Shown here piece after piece: positions 61,513 through 64,000 of a stretch of DNA of 64,000 bases (positions are counted from its first letter, which is position 1; every line of letters begins with the position of its first letter). This stretch comes from Desulfocurvibacter africanus subsp. africanus DSM 2603. Its GTDB lineage: Bacteria; Desulfobacterota; Desulfovibrionia; Desulfovibrionales; Desulfovibrionaceae. The notes under the pieces were generated by a model. The model was given only the letters and a program-made list of their open reading frames with translations, had not been told where the DNA came from and did no database searches. Both the position numbers and the translations under genes were made by a program. The DNA is taken from positions 62,001 to 126,000 of the forward strand of contig NZ_AULZ01000001.1 of the NCBI RefSeq assembly GCF_000422545.1, written 5' to 3'.

Positions 61513-62538
61513 TCAGCCGCCTTTGCCGAAACCGCAGACCGGATAACGGCACTCGGCGCAGCCCGCGCAGTAGCCTCCGTGGCCCAGGGCCACGATGTCC
61601 TCGCGCTCGATGCTCTCGCCCGCCACGATGCGCGGCACAACCAGATCGAAGATGCTTGCGCCCGCGTACATGACGCAGCCCGGCAGCCCCACCACCGGCA
61701 CGTCGCCGATGTTGGCCAGCATGAACATGGCCCCGGGGAAGGTCGGCGCGCCGTAGGTAACCACCTGGCCACCAGCGGCGCGGATGCCGGCGGGAGTCTG
61801 GTCGTCGGGGTCCACGGACATGCCGCCGGTCACGGCGATGAGCTCGGCGCCCATGGTCAGCAGCGCGCGGATCGCCTCCACGGTCATCTCCACCTTGTCC
61901 GGCACGAACATCTGCTCGATCACGGTGCAGCCCAACTCACTGAACTTGCGCCGCAGCACGGGACCGAACTTGTCCTTGATGCGGCCGTGGTAGACCTCGC
62001 TACCCGTGGTCACGATGCCCACGCCCAGGCGGCGGAAGGGCCGCACCTCGATAAGGGGAGCATGTTCGCGGCAGATGGCCTCCACCGTCTCGATGCTTTC
62101 GTTGTCGATGACCAGCGGCACGACTCGTGTGCCGGCCACGGCGCGGCCTCTGACCACGCGTTGATTCGTGTGGATGGTGGACAGGACGACCTGCTCGACG
62201 GAATTGACTTCCCGGAGAGCGCCGGTGCGAATTTTTAGCAGCCCGTCATGGGTCGCGTGGAAGTTTATGCGCCCTTCACAGGGTTGGCCCAGTGTCAGGC
62301 CGGGACCAGCCGCGGCCCTGGCGATGCGCAGGGCTGCGTCGTCCTCGTGCACCTGCCCTTCATGCAGATCGAAGACGTAGATGTGCTCCTTGCCCAGGTC
62401 GAGCAGCGTGGGCACGTCTTCCTCGCGGATCACGTGGCCGCGCTTGAAGGCCCTGCCCTTGAACTCGCCGGGGATGATGCGGGTGATGTCGTGGCAGAGC
62501 ACGCTGCCCACGGCCTGCCGCACGGGAATGCTTTTCAT
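61513..62538 (-). CDS. Molybdopterin-binding (MoeA-like) protein heading the mop operon
   Basis: A 341-residue protein. It starts with VRQAVGSVLCHDITRIIPGE, a MoeA-N type segment, and its middle is a MoCF-like domain: LGVGIVTTGSEVYHGRIKDK, AELIAVTGGMSVDPDDQTP, and VVGLPGCVMYAGAS. The C-terminal tail YCAGCAECRYPVCGFGKGG is Cys-rich and not part of MoeA. It lacks the full MoeA fold (about 400 residues). It could insert molybdenum or hold the cofactor for delivery to Mop; the Cys tail suggests a metal or sulfur role. GAGGA lies nine bases before the ATG. mop follows after 139 bases. Confidence 0.82.
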   Translation of the reverse strand: MKSIPVRQAVGSVLCHDITRIIPGEFKGRAFKRGHVIREEDVPTLLDLGKEHIYVFDLHEGQVHEDDAALRIARAAAGPGLTLGQPCEGRINFHATHDGLLKIRTGALREVNSVEQVVLSTIHTNQRVVRGRAVAGTRVVPLVIDNESIETVEAICREHAPLIEVRPFRRLGVGIVTTGSEVYHGRIKDKFGPVLRRKFSELGCTVIEQMFVPDKVEMTVEAIRALLTMGAELIAVTGGMSVDPDDQTPAGIRAAGGQVVTYGAPTFPGAMFMLANIGDVPVVGLPGCVMYAGASIFDLVVPRIVAGESIEREDIVALGHGGYCAGCAECRYPVCGFGKGG

Positions 62539-62583
62539 GCGTCAAAGTCCTCGTGACATTTGGTCCATGCGGATTCCTTCAGA

Positions 62584-62608
62584 GCGCGACATGGTCGCGA
62601 TGTCGCGC
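62584..62608. promoter_or_regulatory. Perfect inverted repeat in the mop-operon leader
   Basis: GCGCGACAT (62584-62592), a seven-base spacer, then ATGTCGCGC (62600-62608). It is about 45 bases upstream of the first gene of the operon and 135 bases from the divergent transposase-like gene. It could be an operator or a leader hairpin. No Moco riboswitch fold was recognised in the gap 62539-62742. Confidence 0.4.
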
Positions 62609-62742
62609 CGAGGCAGACCTCGCCAAGGGCGATGCCCTCCGCGACAATACTTATGTCTTTCTTGACACAAAAGGCTGAAGCAGGGAAACCCATCAAGACA
62701 AGTTTGCGGATCATTTGAGCTGAAAGAACGGACGGCTGGGAT

Positions 62743-63408
62743 ATGAGCAAGAACAAATACGTGCGCAAATCACGCATGTCCGAAGATGAGTTCAAAAAAC
62801 TGGTCAATCTCTTCGCCCTGGACATGGACGCCGCGAGTATCGCCGAGGCGCTGGGTTTTTCGCGCAACACCGTCAACGCCTACCTGCACCGCATCCGTCG
62901 ACGCATCGCCGAGCACTCGATGCAGTTCTCCCTGGAACTGCAGACCCTGGGCGAGCGTTTCTTTGTGTTGCGTCAGGCTGGACGTAGGCACGAGCCGGCC
63001 GGTCCGGTGGTCATCTACGGTGCGATCCAGCGCAACCGCACAATCTACGTGGACGTGCATGCCGAGCGGCTGCGCGAAGCGCTCGATACCATCTTTAGCG
63101 GCAGAATGTACGTGGAGGGCACGCTGGACCCCATGACCGGGGAGCGCTTCAGCACCTATGTGGATCTGGATTTCGGCGAGGAAGGCGTATTCGAGCCCAA
63201 ACAAGGCTTCGTCGTGCAGCGCCACAGCCCGGCCGAGGAACTGCCGCGTTTCCTGCTCTTCACCAGAAGCCGCATCCACAGGCTGCGCGGCATTCGCGCC
63301 GAGGTATTCCCCCTGCACCTCAAAGAGACCGAATTCCGCTTCAATTTTAGCGGAGTAAGCATTTACTCCATGCTCATGCGTCTGTTCACCGAGCGCAGGT
63401 TGGAATGA
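62743..63408 (+). CDS. IS1595/ISXO2-transposase-like DNA-binding protein, probable domesticated regulator
   Basis: A 221-residue protein. The N-terminus has a helix-turn-helix: MSEDEFKKLVNLFALDMDAA, SIAEALGFSRNTVNAYLHRI. A middle part GPVVIYGAIQRNRTIYVDVH resembles the RNase-H-fold strand pair of IS1595 transposases (the pattern V-F-G-L-x-K-R-x-G-x-V-Y). The usual N-terminal zinc ribbon and the D-E-x-Y-F catalytic segment are not seen, and there are no flanking terminal repeats or target duplications. So it is more likely a transposase-derived regulator than an active element. It is divergent from the mop operon with a 204-base shared gap. Confidence 0.6.
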   Translation: MSKNKYVRKSRMSEDEFKKLVNLFALDMDAASIAEALGFSRNTVNAYLHRIRRRIAEHSMQFSLELQTLGERFFVLRQAGRRHEPAGPVVIYGAIQRNRTIYVDVHAERLREALDTIFSGRMYVEGTLDPMTGERFSTYVDLDFGEEGVFEPKQGFVVQRHSPAEELPRFLLFTRSRIHRLRGIRAEVFPLHLKETEFRFNFSGVSIYSMLMRLFTERRLE

Positions 63409-63518
63409 GTGAGGCCCATGCGGCTTCCGATGGTGGCAGCCGCCTCGGGACCGTGGCCACAGGGGCACGCGCGAAACAAGGCCGCGCAGTCTTGGAGGAT
63501 TATCCAGCCCTTATACGG

Positions 63519-64000
63519 TCATGTCGCGTGATTATCCACGAGAGCCGTAAGCAGCTCCTCCTGCAGGACAAGGTTAGGCAGCTTTTCGTCCGAAATGATG
63601 CGCTCGCCGCCGGTGTAGACATTCATTCGCGTGGCCCGCAAATGACCTATCAGCGTAATGCCCAGATTCTCCGCCATCTCCACGGCCAGGCTTGTGGCCA
63701 CGGACAGCCCTGCGAGCATCTCGAGGCCGAGGGCTCCGGCCTTCTGGACCATCTCGAAACTCAAGCGGGACGATACGATGCCCAGATAGGCGAGATCCCT
63801 GGCGTCGGCGGCGAGCACCGCGCCTATGGCCTTGTCCAGGGCGTTGTGGCGGCCGATGTCCTCGGCAAAGGCGAGCAGCTCGTGGCGGGCGTCGAAGATG
63901 GCGGCGAAATGGGTGGCCCCGGTCTGGTGAAACAGCCCTTGCCGCTTTTCAATGCTGCTCTTCAAGCCCAGGAGAGTGTTGCGGTTGATCGCATGAACCG
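63519..64000 (-). CDS. fdhD: FdhD, sulfur carrier for formate dehydrogenase maturation (N-terminus outside window)
   Basis: The C-terminal 160 residues are present, with the frame open to the window edge. Visible features are KRQGLFHQTGATHFAAIFDA, FAEDIGRHNALDKAIGAVL, GIVSSRLSFEMVQKAG and TLIGHLRATRMNVYTGGERI, all characteristic of FdhD. FdhD carries sulfur from IscS to the molybdenum or tungsten bis-MGD cofactor of formate dehydrogenase. The catalytic cysteine pair lies in the missing N-terminal part. It is convergent with the transposase-like gene and separated by 110 bases with no clear terminator. Confidence 0.88.
   Translation of the reverse strand, partial: VHAINRNTLLGLKSSIEKRQGLFHQTGATHFAAIFDARHELLAFAEDIGRHNALDKAIGAVLAADARDLAYLGIVSSRLSFEMVQKAGALGLEMLAGLSVATSLAVEMAENLGITLIGHLRATRMNVYTGGERIISDEKLPNLVLQEELLTALVDNHAT

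Noticed and set aside
58581-61673. A 1030-residue plus-strand open frame opposite mop
   Set aside because: It mirrors mop codon structure in GC-rich DNA, is full of His/Gly/Ala repeats and matches no fold; mop is unmistakable on the other strand.
62539-62742. Molybdenum cofactor riboswitch upstream of the mop operon
   Set aside because: Only a simple inverted repeat is present; no complex multi-stem Moco motif could be recognised by eye.
1-64000. tRNA, rRNA and CRISPR features
   Set aside because: Occurrences of the T-loop-like GTTCGAA and its complement all fell inside supported coding genes, and no direct-repeat array with spacers was seen. A dedicated tRNA search was not possible.

Overview
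The window looks like chromosomal DNA of a GC-rich sulfate-reducing deltaproteobacterium of the Desulfovibrio group (Desulfovibrionaceae sensu lato). The main reasons are a split-Soret cytochrome c, a 908-residue aldehyde oxidoreductase whose eight Fe-S cysteines fall at the same residue numbers as in the Desulfovibrio gigas MOP enzyme, an accessory-gene set that I recall from the D. vulgaris DVU_1553 to DVU_1558 families, and a CbiR/CobU cobamide pair. The species is not established. I saw no rRNA, tRNA, CRISPR array or intact insertion sequence.

Layout. 1-4.6 kb: a DUF378 fragment, a 3D-domain protein, a PilZ protein, a 50-residue membrane protein, and a coupled DUF1614 / DUF523 / MogA-like run. 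5-14.8 kb: signalling genes (two hybrid histidine kinases and an OmpR-type regulator, none paired with an obvious partner), an ECF sigma factor, an ArsB/NhaD-type permease, DUF1622 and a VOC protein. 15.1-24.1 kb: a flagellar hook and cap operon (sigma-like protein, zinc-finger anti-sigma-like protein, flgD, flgE, flgK, flgL, fliD), closed by a second, convergent anti-sigma-like gene. 24.3-33 kb: an EndoQ-like PHP nuclease fused to a UvrD helicase, CbiR-CobU, a DHH phosphoesterase and DNA polymerase I. 33.1-38 kb: a RES toxin with a short upstream partner, split-Soret cytochrome c, a class V aminotransferase, DUF1844 and argC. 38-43.8 kb: a five-gene cecR-ybhG-ybhF-ybhS-ybhR-like efflux operon on the minus strand. 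44-51 kb: a PRC-barrel protein, a PaaK-like ligase, a PilZ-Hpt fusion, Hsp20, holB and a DUF1848 protein.

51.2-62.5 kb is the most interesting block. It is a nine-gene minus-strand operon, in transcription order: molybdopterin-binding protein, aldehyde oxidoreductase (mop), a large FAD/Fe-S/CCG-domain redox protein, a small zinc-ribbon protein, a SAM methyltransferase, a C-GCAxxG-C-C protein, a radical SAM protein, an AMP-dependent CoA ligase and a HEAT-repeat protein. Junctions downstream of the redox protein overlap or nearly overlap. A strong intrinsic terminator separates mop from the accessory genes. Divergent from it is a transposase-like DNA-binding protein, followed by a convergent-facing fdhD fragment at the right edge. 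The block probably matures the molybdenum hydroxylase and carries its electrons, or forms a pathway around it; its biochemical role appears unassigned.

Three copies of a ~130 bp multi-hairpin element with terminal inverted repeats lie at 7939-8071, 46595-46722 and 51043-51175. Each sits between a pair of convergent genes, suggesting a MITE-like family used as, or tolerated as, a bidirectional transcription end.
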